The notes beneath the pieces were generated by a model. That model ran no database searches and was not told where the DNA came from. It was given only the letters and a program-made list of their open reading frames with translations. The position numbers and the translations under genes are program-made. From JAPUDQ01 sp964532145 (GTDB taxonomy: Bacteria > Patescibacteriota > Saccharimonadia > Saccharimonadales > Saccharimonadaceae), in the NCBI GenBank assembly GCA_964532145.1, contig CAZHGM010000004.1:1-44573 (forward strand): a stretch of DNA of 44,573 nucleotides, written 5' to 3'. Shown here piece by piece: positions 23,609 to 31,640 of the stretch. Each line of letters starts with the position of its first letter. The stretch's first letter is position 1.

Positions 23609-24949
23609 ATGAGCGTGCAGGACACCAAGCAGGCCGCCATCGAACTGATCGTCGATCAGGACGAAGACGGCCAGGTTGCTGCCAACGTGCCGGTTCGCTG
23701 GAAGATCTCTCCGGAGATGGTCCAGCGTCTGACCGAGAAGGGCGTCGAGCCGTACATGCTGCTCGTCGTCTCGGCAAGCGACCGCGAACTCGACCGCTAC
23801 GTGTTGCCGCTCAAGGCAGGTATGACCTACCTGCAGATGCGGCGACCGGGCATCAACACCATCCACGCCACCATCGTGTGGCAGCGAGAAGGCGAGTCCA
23901 CGGTCAAGGCCGCAGTCCTCGAGAAGGACAACTACGGCAGCTACAAGTTCGATGTCTTCGGCCACTACACCCCTGGTGTGCTGGAGATCACCGCCCGCAT
24001 GGACGAGCAGCTGCGTTCGCGAAACTACAACGACGAAGCGCTCAGCGCCGAGTACCGCGAGCTTCGTGACCAGCGATCGACGCTCTACGGCGAGTTCAAC
24101 GGCGTCTACGGCCTCATCGACTACTACACCCGCATCGAGCGGACCCCCGAGGGCGACGCCATCGACGTCGACGTCCCGCAGGAGATGTTCGCCCCTGACC
24201 CCAGCTGGCTGATGACCAAGCTCGCAACCCTCTACGGGCAGCGGTTTTGGACTCGGTCGGGCTGGCGTGACCAGTGCGACCTCAGGCGCAGGGCAACCTT
24301 CACCGCGTTCACGCTGCCAGTGGCGGCACCGATAGCGGTGTTGGTCTGCGGCATCGCCGTGGCCTACTGGCTGATCGTGAAGTTGTTCGCCGTTATGGCG
24401 ACAGGAGTGCTGTTGTTCTTCGGCAAGCGCAACCTGGACTACTCGGTGATCTACGAGTGGGACAACCTCGACATGAAAGACCTCTGGTACGACGCCAAGC
24501 CGTCGTTCTGGACCTACAAGAAGGTCCAGAAAGAGAAGTCCTACACATGGGGCCCGGGCACCTACACCGACGTCACGTACGAGAAGCGCAACGCGTTCTT
24601 CAAGTACTTCAACCCGCCGATGATCGTCGTCTACGGTGTGGCCTACCTGATCATCACCAAGCTCTTGGGTGGCAACCCGAGTGTCTGGACGGTGGTCAGC
24701 TATGCCGTGGTCATGCCGGCGCTCATGGGTCTGGTGGCATTGCTACTGGCCTGGCTGAGCAACCGGCGTCCGTCGGCTCCCGAGCCGACTGTCGTGACCC
24801 CGGAGCAGCGCACCAGACTGGAGCGTGAGCTCAGCTCGCTCACCAATGACGGTTTCGCCTCGGTCGGCGACCTCCCGAAGGAGAAGCGCACCATCCGGTT
24901 GCACTACCTCCACCTCAAGGCAACGGTCTGCAAGCCGTTCGCCCGGTAA
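23609..24949 (+). CDS. Membrane protein of unknown function, foreign GC-rich codon use
   Basis: 446 residues from ATG 23609 (GAGGTG site about 9 bases upstream); a start at 23561 would add 16 residues. An N-terminal soluble domain of about 225 residues has beta-rich character (VPVRWKISPEM, GINTIHATIVWQREG, YKFDVFGHYTPGVLEI). Two close transmembrane segments lie at about 235-275 (FTLPVAAPIAVLVCGIAVAY, LFAVMATGVLLFF), two more near 355-405 (MIVVYGVAYLIITKLL, VVSYAVVMPALMGLVALLLA), and a cytoplasmic helical tail follows. No family recognised. Almost every codon ends in G or C, unlike its neighbours, indicating recent transfer from a high-GC donor, plausibly an actinobacterium. Confidence 0.85.
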   Translation: MSVQDTKQAAIELIVDQDEDGQVAANVPVRWKISPEMVQRLTEKGVEPYMLLVVSASDRELDRYVLPLKAGMTYLQMRRPGINTIHATIVWQREGESTVKAAVLEKDNYGSYKFDVFGHYTPGVLEITARMDEQLRSRNYNDEALSAEYRELRDQRSTLYGEFNGVYGLIDYYTRIERTPEGDAIDVDVPQEMFAPDPSWLMTKLATLYGQRFWTRSGWRDQCDLRRRATFTAFTLPVAAPIAVLVCGIAVAYWLIVKLFAVMATGVLLFFGKRNLDYSVIYEWDNLDMKDLWYDAKPSFWTYKKVQKEKSYTWGPGTYTDVTYEKRNAFFKYFNPPMIVVYGVAYLIITKLLGGNPSVWTVVSYAVVMPALMGLVALLLAWLSNRRPSAPEPTVVTPEQRTRLERELSSLTNDGFASVGDLPKEKRTIRLHYLHLKATVCKPFAR

Positions 24950-24954
24950 CACGG

Positions 24955-25065
24955 ATGGCCCGGAAGAGCCACGAAATCTTCCAGCACTACGCGGCCTCCG
25001 GCGCCTCGCACATCCCCTTGGGGATGACAGCGAAGCGCCGGAAGGCCGTGCTCAACCATAGATGA
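24955..25065 (+). CDS. Putative 36-residue basic peptide, or hairpin only
   Basis: ATG 24955 to TGA 25065, six bases after the GC-rich gene. Peptide beginning MARKSHEIFQHYAASGASH and ending in a Lys/Arg-rich tail. The second half coincides with a very stable hairpin (24993-25047), so the reading frame may be incidental. Confidence 0.35.
   Translation: MARKSHEIFQHYAASGASHIPLGMTAKRRKAVLNHR
24993..25047 (+). terminator. Two-tier GC-rich hairpin ending the cassette
   Basis: GGCC plus TCCGGCGC (24993-25004) pair with GCGCCGGA plus GGCC (25035-25047), and inside is CATCCCC/GGGGATG with a 2-base loop. No T-run, as is common for actinobacterial-type terminators. Confidence 0.55.
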
Positions 25066-25115
25066 CAAAAAGCTATGCTGATGAGCCGTAAACGGCGAAT
25101 TGAGCAAAATATGGG

Positions 25116-25121
25116 TATACT
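25116..25121 (+). promoter_or_regulatory. -10 element of the 25129 gene, leaderless
   Basis: TATACT is 7 bases before ATG 25129 and selects this start over the upstream in-frame ATGs at 25075 and 25081. Confidence 0.5.
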
Positions 25122-25128
25122 TATAACC

Positions 25129-25968
25129 ATGAGAAGAATATGGCGACGCTTCAAGCCAAGCGTTACCTCACATTACCCGACAACTGTTGCGCTGTATAAG
25201 CGAGCGCAGGCGATTGTTGATGCTGTGCCAGTCGAGCGGCGACGTATGTGGCAACGCCGAGATTATAGCCAGCTTGATATCCCGATCCGTGAATTGTTAC
25301 AGTCGGCCGGAGTTGAGGATCAGCTGGCGGCGTTAGTACTGCAGGCACCGCGTGCGGTGATGGCACAGCGACGAATGGACGAGCATCCGCATGGCTTTCA
25401 TGACAAACAGGCACGACTATTTGAGCTGATTGCATTTAACGATACGTACGTGAATCTTATCCTTGCACTTGAAAGTTCATTCTACGGGTCGGTGAATGAC
25501 CAGGTGAAATTTATGATGGACCGGTTTTGTAAGAAAGTAAAAGCGCCACGATTCAGCGATAAACAGTGGGAAGCCATTACACATGGACTCAGCCGTGAAA
25601 TAGCTGTATTTTTTGCTGCGAAAGAGATGGGATACCTTGCACGCATGACAAGCAGACAAGAGGATGCTATGGGTGTTGATATGGTATTTACTGATCAGAG
25701 AACTGGACGTACCGTTAACCTCGATATCAAAACCCGCTCGAGCTTTCATTTCCGGCTGGAAGATCTGCGGCGCGAAGGGCGCATTAGCGAAATGCAGCGC
25801 GAGGCGGCTGAACACACCGGCTACTGCATGGTGGTGAACGGCCACGGTGATCAAGCGGTGCATACCACGCTTCTAAGAATTGATGAAGAAACCTATGGAA
25901 GAGTGATAAATTTCACCCTTGAGCGGCCAGACGCGCTGGGTGATCTACTTGAGCAGATTGTGCGATAA
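25129..25968 (+). CDS. Unknown protein with PD-(D/E)XK nuclease-like core
   Basis: About 279 residues. A basic N-terminal helical region is followed at about residue 185-215 by GVDMVFTDQ ... VNLDIKTRSSFHF, i.e. Asp then hydrophobic-Asp-x-Lys spaced as in PD-(D/E)XK restriction-endonuclease-like folds, followed by a helix and strand (YCMVVNGHG). No partner methylase or CRISPR gene is nearby, so restriction or repair roles are speculative. The start follows the -10 spacing; the frame extends to 25075. The stop overlaps the next start (TAATG). Confidence 0.65.
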   Translation: MRRIWRRFKPSVTSHYPTTVALYKRAQAIVDAVPVERRRMWQRRDYSQLDIPIRELLQSAGVEDQLAALVLQAPRAVMAQRRMDEHPHGFHDKQARLFELIAFNDTYVNLILALESSFYGSVNDQVKFMMDRFCKKVKAPRFSDKQWEAITHGLSREIAVFFAAKEMGYLARMTSRQEDAMGVDMVFTDQRTGRTVNLDIKTRSSFHFRLEDLRREGRISEMQREAAEHTGYCMVVNGHGDQAVHTTLLRIDEETYGRVINFTLERPDALGDLLEQIVR

Positions 25969-26240
25969 TGAAACGCATGGACAATACAATTGAGAAACAA
26001 CTCGTCCGGCAGCTCAAGATTTTGAACTTCTGGATCACGACATTTGGCGTGCTCATGCTGCTGGCACTTGGCATCATCGGTTTTTTTCTCTTTCAGACCG
26101 TGATGTTTGTCAAGTCTACCAGCGACAAACTCACAACATTCCAACAGACCACAACCGAAAAACTTGACGTGAAAAAGCAATTCTGCGACGGCACGGACGC
26201 ATTCAGCAATTTCGTGAGATCAACTGGCGCCTGCCAATAG
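25968..26240 (+). CDS. Small single-pass membrane protein
   Basis: 90 residues, unknown family. Short charged N-terminus, one transmembrane helix at about 22-46 (WITTFGVLMLLALGIIGFFLF), then a Thr/Lys-rich extracytoplasmic tail with two Cys near the C-terminus (QFCDG, TGACQ) that could form a disulfide. The start overlaps the preceding stop by one base. GATAAT also lies 7 bases before a second ATG at 25977, so independent leaderless expression is possible. Confidence 0.65.
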   Translation: MKRMDNTIEKQLVRQLKILNFWITTFGVLMLLALGIIGFFLFQTVMFVKSTSDKLTTFQQTTTEKLDVKKQFCDGTDAFSNFVRSTGACQ

Positions 26241-26242
26241 GC

Positions 26243-26271
26243 TTGACATGCGGTAATCATAAGCGTATTAC
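26243..26271 (+). promoter_or_regulatory. Sigma70 promoter of the 26319 gene
   Basis: TTGACA (26243-26248), 17 bases, TATTAC (26266-26271). It leaves a leader of about 40 bases without a clear Shine-Dalgarno site. Confidence 0.55.
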
Positions 26272-26318
26272 AGTACTAGGACTTGAAATATAAAAACTCG
26301 TCTTAGAAAGTCAGCGCC

Positions 26319-27149
26319 ATGTCGATCGCAATGCTTGAGGGTAGCTTCGATAGGCCGTCACTCCAGGAAGTGGCGAATACTGAGCAACTGCATCCAGGAC
26401 TAGAGTATGAAAAAACACAACAGTTGGCAGAGCGCATGTGTGATGCATCGTTGCTAGCGATGAGGCTGCAGCGAAGCAAAAATGCACAGGTATTTGATCC
26501 GCTACAAGGCTATCGTGATCTAAAATATCATTTGATAGGTGATGTTCGCCCGATTGCACGGCTTAATCTACACTATCCTCCAGGAGTCGAACGGATGACT
26601 CGCCGCGGGCGACGCGTGTACGGCGTGGAATGCGCAGTTAAGCTTGACCCCGGCTCAATGGACGCGATAATTATGCGCAAGGATGATGTTGTCACAAGCA
26701 GTGACCCGACGGACTGGTTTATAGCGACACACAATCTCGTTACTGGAGAGTTTCATGAGCGGGAAGTTATTATGCTTGATATACGAAATCATCGGCATAA
26801 CGACACGGCCAAGAGCCTGCAATCGGCTGATGAAGGTGATGATGTTACATTGCAGGTGGCACCAATCTCGGACTGGCGTAATGCAAATAGAGGCTACACG
26901 ATGATACGCTGTCATGTTTCGCAGCGATATCATGCGATTGATGCTGTAACAGCCTCACGATTTGATTATCATGGCCGAGGTGCCAGCGCTACACCGCATG
27001 AGATCAGTGAAGGCACGTATACAACCGACATCTATGATCTGCACCGGGCGCTGACGGAAGTTCTCGAGCGAAGAGGGCTTTCTGTCGATTTGCTTGATCA
27101 TGCGCTAGACCCTCGCATTGCTATGGCGGATCTTGCATTGCTATCATGA
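26319..27149 (+). CDS. Unknown soluble protein, 276 residues
   Basis: No family recognised. No signal or membrane segment. Mixed alpha/beta with His- and Asp-rich stretches (SMDAIIMRKDDVV, HNLVTGEFHEREVIMLDIRNHRHNDTAK, VSQRYHAIDAVTASRFDYHGRG). A C-terminal helical segment carries LTEVLERRGLSVDLLDHALD. Has its own TTGACA/TATTAC promoter. Confidence 0.7.
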   Translation: MSIAMLEGSFDRPSLQEVANTEQLHPGLEYEKTQQLAERMCDASLLAMRLQRSKNAQVFDPLQGYRDLKYHLIGDVRPIARLNLHYPPGVERMTRRGRRVYGVECAVKLDPGSMDAIIMRKDDVVTSSDPTDWFIATHNLVTGEFHEREVIMLDIRNHRHNDTAKSLQSADEGDDVTLQVAPISDWRNANRGYTMIRCHVSQRYHAIDAVTASRFDYHGRGASATPHEISEGTYTTDIYDLHRALTEVLERRGLSVDLLDHALDPRIAMADLALLS

Positions 27150-27193
27150 ATACAGTTGTGAGATGATAGTCCCACAGTACAACGGGTAACAAG

Positions 27194-27222
27194 TTGACAA
27201 AGTATACTAATTATGCTAAAAT
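27194..27222 (+). promoter_or_regulatory. Consensus sigma70 promoter of the 27232 gene
   Basis: TTGACA (27194-27199), 17 bases, TAAAAT (27217-27222), then 9 bases to ATG. One of two cases here where a full consensus -35 accompanies a leaderless-type -10. Confidence 0.7.
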
Positions 27223-27231
27223 GGTATAGAT

Positions 27232-27840
27232 ATGAATAGAGATTTCGGCGGACCAACCAAACTCGGCATGATTGTCATGGGCGTAGTATTTTTCCTGATT
27301 ATCGCCGGGCTATTTTACTTCATTACCAGCTGGGGCAGGAGCGCTGATCCAAGTATTAGTACGGAAGAAGCCGCTCGCCGTCATGTGACGGCCATCCACA
27401 GCGGACGCAGTATACGCATGACGGTTTACGGACCAGTTGTGGCCAACGAAGACCGCCAATCATACGAAGTAACCGTCAGCACTACCAGCCGCCGTATCGT
27501 TCTCTACAAAGGTTATGACCAGACGCAGATCGATAGCAAAAGCTATGACAATACTTACGAGGGCTACCAACAATTTGCCTATGCACTGGCGCGGGCTGGC
27601 TTTGACAAGGAACGAATGGTAAGTGAGGTTGAAGCCGACGACCGCGGCGCCTGTAGCTCTGGCAAACGCTATGTCTACGAACTGTTCGAAAACGGTGATG
27701 TGATAAAGCGTGTCTGGACCACAACTTGTGGAAAGGCCAAAGGTACCTTTGCAGGTGTCAATAATGTGACGCGTGATTTGTTCAACAAACAAATTCCTGA
27801 CTACGCCACGACAATCAAACAGCTCAAGCAATTCCGCTAA
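27232..27840 (+). CDS. Membrane-anchored extracytoplasmic protein, unknown family
   Basis: 202 residues. N-terminal transmembrane anchor at about 11-33 (LGMIVMGVVFFLIIAGLFYFI) followed by an extracytoplasmic domain with regular strands (RMTVYGPVVANEDRQSYEVTVS, SSGKRYVYELFENGDVIKRVW) and two Cys (GACSS, TTCGK) likely to be bonded. No enzyme motif. Patescibacterial small anchored proteins of this layout are common and uncharacterised. Confidence 0.72.
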   Translation: MNRDFGGPTKLGMIVMGVVFFLIIAGLFYFITSWGRSADPSISTEEAARRHVTAIHSGRSIRMTVYGPVVANEDRQSYEVTVSTTSRRIVLYKGYDQTQIDSKSYDNTYEGYQQFAYALARAGFDKERMVSEVEADDRGACSSGKRYVYELFENGDVIKRVWTTTCGKAKGTFAGVNNVTRDLFNKQIPDYATTIKQLKQFR

Positions 27841-27867
27841 CGCCTATTCTCAAGTACAATATGAGCT

Positions 27868-28443
27868 ATGGTCCGGGCAATTATTTTCGATTGTTTTGGA
27901 ACGCTGGTGGGGACCAGCTATTTTACGTTTCGTAAATTGTGCCCCCCGGAGCGGTTAAAAGAATTTGATGATACGAGGCAGGCAGCCGACTACGGCTATC
28001 TGACACGAGACGAGTACGCCAGGCGCATCGGGCATATTGTCGGCATGGATCCGAAACGTGTTCGGCCAGCAATTGACCAGCAACATACGCGCAACGAAGC
28101 ATTAATTAGCTATGTCAAGATGCTGAAGCGTACCTATAAAACTGCATTGCTCAGCAACGTCGGCAGCGAAGTCATCGAACACATTTTTTCTGAACGCGAA
28201 ATACGGGCACTGTTTGATGCGGTGGTATTGTCGTATCAAGTCGGTATCATAAAGCCAGATCGCCAAATCTATACCTTGACAGCCAAACAGCTCGGCGTTC
28301 TCCCCAAAGAATGCGTTATGGTGGATGACCGTGAAGAATTTTGTACCGGTGCTGGCCTGGCAGGTATGAAACATGTCTTGCATCAGAATAACCATGACAC
28401 GATGAAAGCAGTCGATAGACTGCTTGCCAGCCATTCTTCATAA
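27868..28443 (+). CDS. HAD-superfamily hydrolase, subfamily IA (paralogue)
   Basis: 191 residues. Motif I IIFDCFGTLVG, motif II LLSNVG, motif III VGIIKPDRQIY, motif IV MVDDREEFCTGA. Paralogous to 19972 and to the C-terminal half of 22547; all three share the LSYQVG/LSYHVG phrase before the catalytic Lys. TACAAT is 7 bases before the ATG. Substrate unknown. Confidence 0.9.
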   Translation: MVRAIIFDCFGTLVGTSYFTFRKLCPPERLKEFDDTRQAADYGYLTRDEYARRIGHIVGMDPKRVRPAIDQQHTRNEALISYVKMLKRTYKTALLSNVGSEVIEHIFSEREIRALFDAVVLSYQVGIIKPDRQIYTLTAKQLGVLPKECVMVDDREEFCTGAGLAGMKHVLHQNNHDTMKAVDRLLASHSS

Positions 28444-28522
28444 TGTAAGCACAATAACTATTGACAAGTACGGTATGCGTGAGTGAAAATGTGATCAACC
28501 TCTAGTAAAAGCAAAAATAAAC

Positions 28523-29147
28523 ATGAACCAACAGATAAAACGAAAATTTTATGTTATCGGCGCATTGGCCGGTGTTGTTGGCGTGGCAGTAGCCCCGCTT
28601 GCTGTTTCGGCAGCCACGGCTACCTCCAATACCACCATAACTGCCACAATTGGCTCAACTATCAGTATGACCTCGCAAAACGCAAACGCGGTAGGGTTTA
28701 ACATCGTGCCGGTATCAGGTGGTGCCCAGTCGAGTGGAAGCGACACAGTACGGATCAATACCAACAACGCGCTCGGTTATGATCTCAATCTCAAAGACGC
28801 CGATGCAACACTGACGCTTGCAAGCGGGGGAAACTCTATTGCCGCCCACACCGGTACAATTGCCGCCCCAACAGCGCTGGCGAACAATACGTGGGGATTT
28901 GCAATGCCGACCGCAAGTATGACAGGTGTTACGAATGGGTTTGACGCTTCTTACTCAGTCCTGAGCAGTGCGGGTACAAGTACTACAAAAATGGGCAGGC
29001 ATTACGGCAACTGACCAACTTATTCGTCGAACAACTACGACAGCCACTAACGACGATGTCGTTATATGGTACTCAGCCAAGGCTGATACGAGCAAGCCAA
29101 ACGGTCCGTATACGAATACAGTCACCTATACTGTGATAACACGCTAG
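28523..29147 (+). pseudogene. Exported surface protein with a one-base frameshift
   Basis: Signal peptide of about 31 residues (basic MNQQIKRK, then VIGALAGVVGVAVAPLAVSA), then a Thr/Ser/Asn-rich beta-type domain (TATIGSTISMTSQN, VRINTNNALGYDLNLKDADA). The frame ends early as KMGRHYGN at 29011. In the +1 frame from about 28990 it resumes as WAGITATDQLIRRTTTATND and finishes with a strand pattern like NTVTYTVITR at TAG 29145. Removing one A from the A5 run at about 28987-28991 restores a 207-residue protein. Phase variation, decay or base-call error are all possible. Confidence 0.7.
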
Positions 29148-29182
29148 GCAAATTTGCTACTATGCATGTATAATCGAGACGT

Positions 29183-29759
29183 ATAAGAGGTTTACGATCG
29201 TTCTTTATAACAGTGCTGATAGCAGCACTGTTTACTATTGGTGCTAGATCGTATGTTCAGGCGGCTGAGGGCGAGAGTATCGTCATGTCGCCGGCTGCCA
29301 ACCGCATGTCGCTTAACGCAGGAAACAGCATTTAGCGTGCAAAATGCGGCTGCCACGACGCTTCTCGCCGCCGATACGCAAAATATGCAAATTACCATTG
29401 CCGGATCACTGTCGCTTAGCGGTCATATCATCACGACAGGTACGGTACCAACCATTGCTGCCGGTGCGGCTGCCTGTACCACGCCGACAGTGAGCGTAGC
29501 GGGTACAGATACGGCCGGGCTGATAACGGTCACAACCGGCACTGGGTGCGCGGCAACAGGCAATCTCGCAACTCTGACGTTTGCCACTGCATTCGGAGCC
29601 GCGCCGCGAGTTGTTGTCTCGCCCGCCAATGCAGTCGCCAGTGCATTGCAGACGTATATTGATTCGGCGGCTATCTCGACCACCAAATTCGATATAGGTA
29701 CGGGTACAGTTCCGACAAGCTCGACTACCTACAAATGGTACTACCACGTCATCCAGTAA
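29183..29759 (+). pseudogene. Exported repeat/fibre-like surface protein, start lost and frameshifted
   Basis: TATAAT (29169-29174) is followed 8 bases later by ATA, not ATG, which opens a signal peptide (RGLRSFFITVLIAALFTIGA ... VQAAEG). This frame stops at TAG 29333 right after MSLNAGNSI. One frame over, the protein continues as TAFSVQNAAATTLLAADT, a phrase typical of patescibacterial stalk/fibre-like surface proteins, then a Thr/Ala/Gly-rich beta domain with two Cys pairs, ending TYKWYYHVIQ at 29759. Dropping one base near 29322-29326 joins both parts. The ATG at 29238 in the second frame gives an unlikely basic N-terminus. Confidence 0.6.
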
Positions 29760-29777
29760 GTGTGATAGCCGGGAGCG

Positions 29778-29783
29778 TATACT
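29778..29783 (+). promoter_or_regulatory. -10 element of fpg, leaderless
   Basis: TATACT is 7 bases before ATG 29791. Confidence 0.55.
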
Positions 29784-29790
29784 GGATAAT

Positions 29791-30660
29791 ATGCCAGAAT
29801 TACCCGAAGTCGAAACTATCCGGCGCGGATTGGAACGATTGATTGTCGGTCAGACGATCATGGCCGTTACAACCGACACGTCCAAAAGTTTTCCGAATGA
29901 TCCGCATCAGGTTGAACAGTTTTTCATTCACGCCTCGATTGTGTCCGTTCATCGACGCGCAAAAGTCCTGCTGATTGAGCTTAGCACCAGCTATACATTG
30001 GTGACGCATCTGAAAATGACAGGCCAGCTGGTGTTCGTCGGACAAGAGCGATTTGGGGCAGGGCATCCGAGTGATAGTCTAATCCATGCGCTTCCAGACA
30101 AATCTACGAGGGTAGAGGTGACATTTGTAGACGGCAGCAAGCTCTTTTTTAATGATCAGCGAAAATTTGGCTGGATGAAGCTCTACCCAACCATCGAGGT
30201 GCCGAATATTGATTTTATGCAGCGAGTCGGGCCCGAACCGCTTGAGGATGACTTTATGAAAGACGTGCTCTACGATCGCTTGCAGCGACGCAAAAATACA
30301 TCCATCAAGGCTGCCATACTCGACCAAACAGTTGTCGCAGGTATTGGCAATATCTACGCCGATGAGTCACTTTGGGGCGCCCGGCTTCATCCGGCAACGC
30401 GAGTGCGTGACATTCCGCATGCTACATTTGAAATTCTTTGCCGTGAGATCAAATACGTTCTTAACCTCTCACTAGAGAAGGGTGGTTCAACGGATCGCAA
30501 CTACATCGACGCCGAAGGTAACAAAGGTAGCTATCTCAGTTTTGCACGAGTATTCCGGCGCGAAGGCCAATACTGTTTACGATGCGGTGCGAGTATCGTG
30601 AAAATTCGTGTTGCCGGACGCGGAACGCACTATTGTCCGCAATGCCAGCCGCTTCTGTAG
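29791..30660 (+). CDS. mutM: Formamidopyrimidine-DNA glycosylase
   Basis: Removes 8-oxoguanine and formamidopyrimidines and nicks the abasic site. 289 residues. The invariant MPELPEVETIRRGL start provides the catalytic Pro2 and Glu3. It has LKMTGQLV, the DNA-contact loop DQTVVAGIGNIYADE, and the C-terminal zinc finger CLRCGASIVKIRVAGRGTHY followed by CPQC. The start is unambiguous. 25 bases separate it from holA, which has its own -10. Confidence 0.97.
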   Translation: MPELPEVETIRRGLERLIVGQTIMAVTTDTSKSFPNDPHQVEQFFIHASIVSVHRRAKVLLIELSTSYTLVTHLKMTGQLVFVGQERFGAGHPSDSLIHALPDKSTRVEVTFVDGSKLFFNDQRKFGWMKLYPTIEVPNIDFMQRVGPEPLEDDFMKDVLYDRLQRRKNTSIKAAILDQTVVAGIGNIYADESLWGARLHPATRVRDIPHATFEILCREIKYVLNLSLEKGGSTDRNYIDAEGNKGSYLSFARVFRREGQYCLRCGASIVKIRVAGRGTHYCPQCQPLL

Positions 30661-30671
30661 CAGCGCTAGGC

Positions 30672-30677
30672 TATAAT
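30672..30677 (+). promoter_or_regulatory. -10 element of holA, leaderless
   Basis: TATAAT is 7 bases before ATG 30685. Confidence 0.55.
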
Positions 30678-30684
30678 TGTAGGG

Positions 30685-31596
30685 ATGATATGGCTTATAT
30701 ACGGTGAAAACTCCTACGCATTGCTGCAAGATGTGCGGCAGATTCGCCATGATCATGTCTCGGCGTACGGAGAGCACAGCGTCAGGGATGTCAATGCAGC
30801 TGATATAACACCGGCAAACTTTCCTCAACTATTTCAAGGCGCATCACTGTTTGCGGCTGACACCCTCGTTATCATTCGTGATGCCGGGACGTATAAAACC
30901 GTCTGGGACGGATTAGGGGACTATTTGGAGACAGCGCAGGATATATCACTTGTTATTGTTGAGGCAAAACCCGACAAACGGACTCGCACCTATAAATGGC
31001 TGTCGCGCCATGGGGCCGTGAAAGAGCATCGTTTGCTGGATGAAGCGGGTGCCGCGACCTGGTGCTTTAACGAGGCGAAACGGAGTGGGATAGACTTGTC
31101 ACAGACAGCTGCAAAATTTCTGGTGGAATATTGCGGTACTGACCAGTGGGCGCTATCGAGCAGCCTTGATAAACTAGCACTTTTACCCAGTCCGGTAACG
31201 AGTGACGTTATTACCGCCTACCTTGAACCGCACCCATCGGCATCGGTGTTCTCGTTGCTCGATGCTATGCTATCGCGGCGACGGAGTGAGGCCATGCGAA
31301 TCCTCAAGGTAGTGGAGTCACAAGAGGATCCATATATGTTTATGGGATTACTCGCGACGCAACTCTATACGCTTGCGCTTGTTGTTAACGCAGAGGGCCG
31401 ATCCCCGCAGCACATCGCGCAGGAAGCATCCCAGCACCCTTATGTAGTGCAAAAACTCGCACACTTGGCCCGCCAGCTGAATGCCGAACATGTCGCCAGA
31501 CTTGTGCGGCGTGCTGCGGACTGCGACGCTACCTTAAAATCCAGCGGCGGTGAGCCATGGATGGCCATCAGGGCAATGATTGGAGGTACTGACTAA
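30685..31596 (+). CDS. holA: DNA polymerase III delta subunit
   Basis: Clamp-loader subunit that opens the beta ring. 303 residues. Degenerate AAA+ N-terminal domain (LIYGENSYALLQDVRQI; LFAADTLVIIRDAG; SLVIVEAKPDKRT), the middle domain, and the C-terminal collar domain with the family pattern SVFSLLDAMLSRRRSEAMRI and PYMFMGLLATQLYTL. Sequence conservation of HolA is generally low, but the length and these blocks fit well. Followed by a terminator shared with the convergent rpsT. Confidence 0.88.
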   Translation: MIWLIYGENSYALLQDVRQIRHDHVSAYGEHSVRDVNAADITPANFPQLFQGASLFAADTLVIIRDAGTYKTVWDGLGDYLETAQDISLVIVEAKPDKRTRTYKWLSRHGAVKEHRLLDEAGAATWCFNEAKRSGIDLSQTAAKFLVEYCGTDQWALSSSLDKLALLPSPVTSDVITAYLEPHPSASVFSLLDAMLSRRRSEAMRILKVVESQEDPYMFMGLLATQLYTLALVVNAEGRSPQHIAQEASQHPYVVQKLAHLARQLNAEHVARLVRRAADCDATLKSSGGEPWMAIRAMIGGTD

Positions 31597-31597
31597 A

Positions 31598-31621
31598 ACA
31601 CCCTGGCATGATCCAGGGTGT
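31598..31621. terminator. Bidirectional terminator between holA and rpsT
   Basis: ACACCCTGG (31598-31606) pairs with CCAGGGTGT (31613-31621), 6-base loop. On the minus strand it is followed by TTTT, so it is a proper terminator for rpsT. Confidence 0.75.
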
Positions 31622-31640
31622 AGATTTCAGTCCAATAGGG

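Noticed and set aside
24274..24828. A 184-residue plus frame and other long frames inside the GC-rich gene
   Set aside because: High GC suppresses stop codons; these are out-of-frame shadows rich in Arg/Gly/Ala.
23507..25065. A prophage or integrative element
   Set aside because: No integrase, transposase, phage structural gene, direct-repeat attachment sites or tRNA target is visible at the edges.
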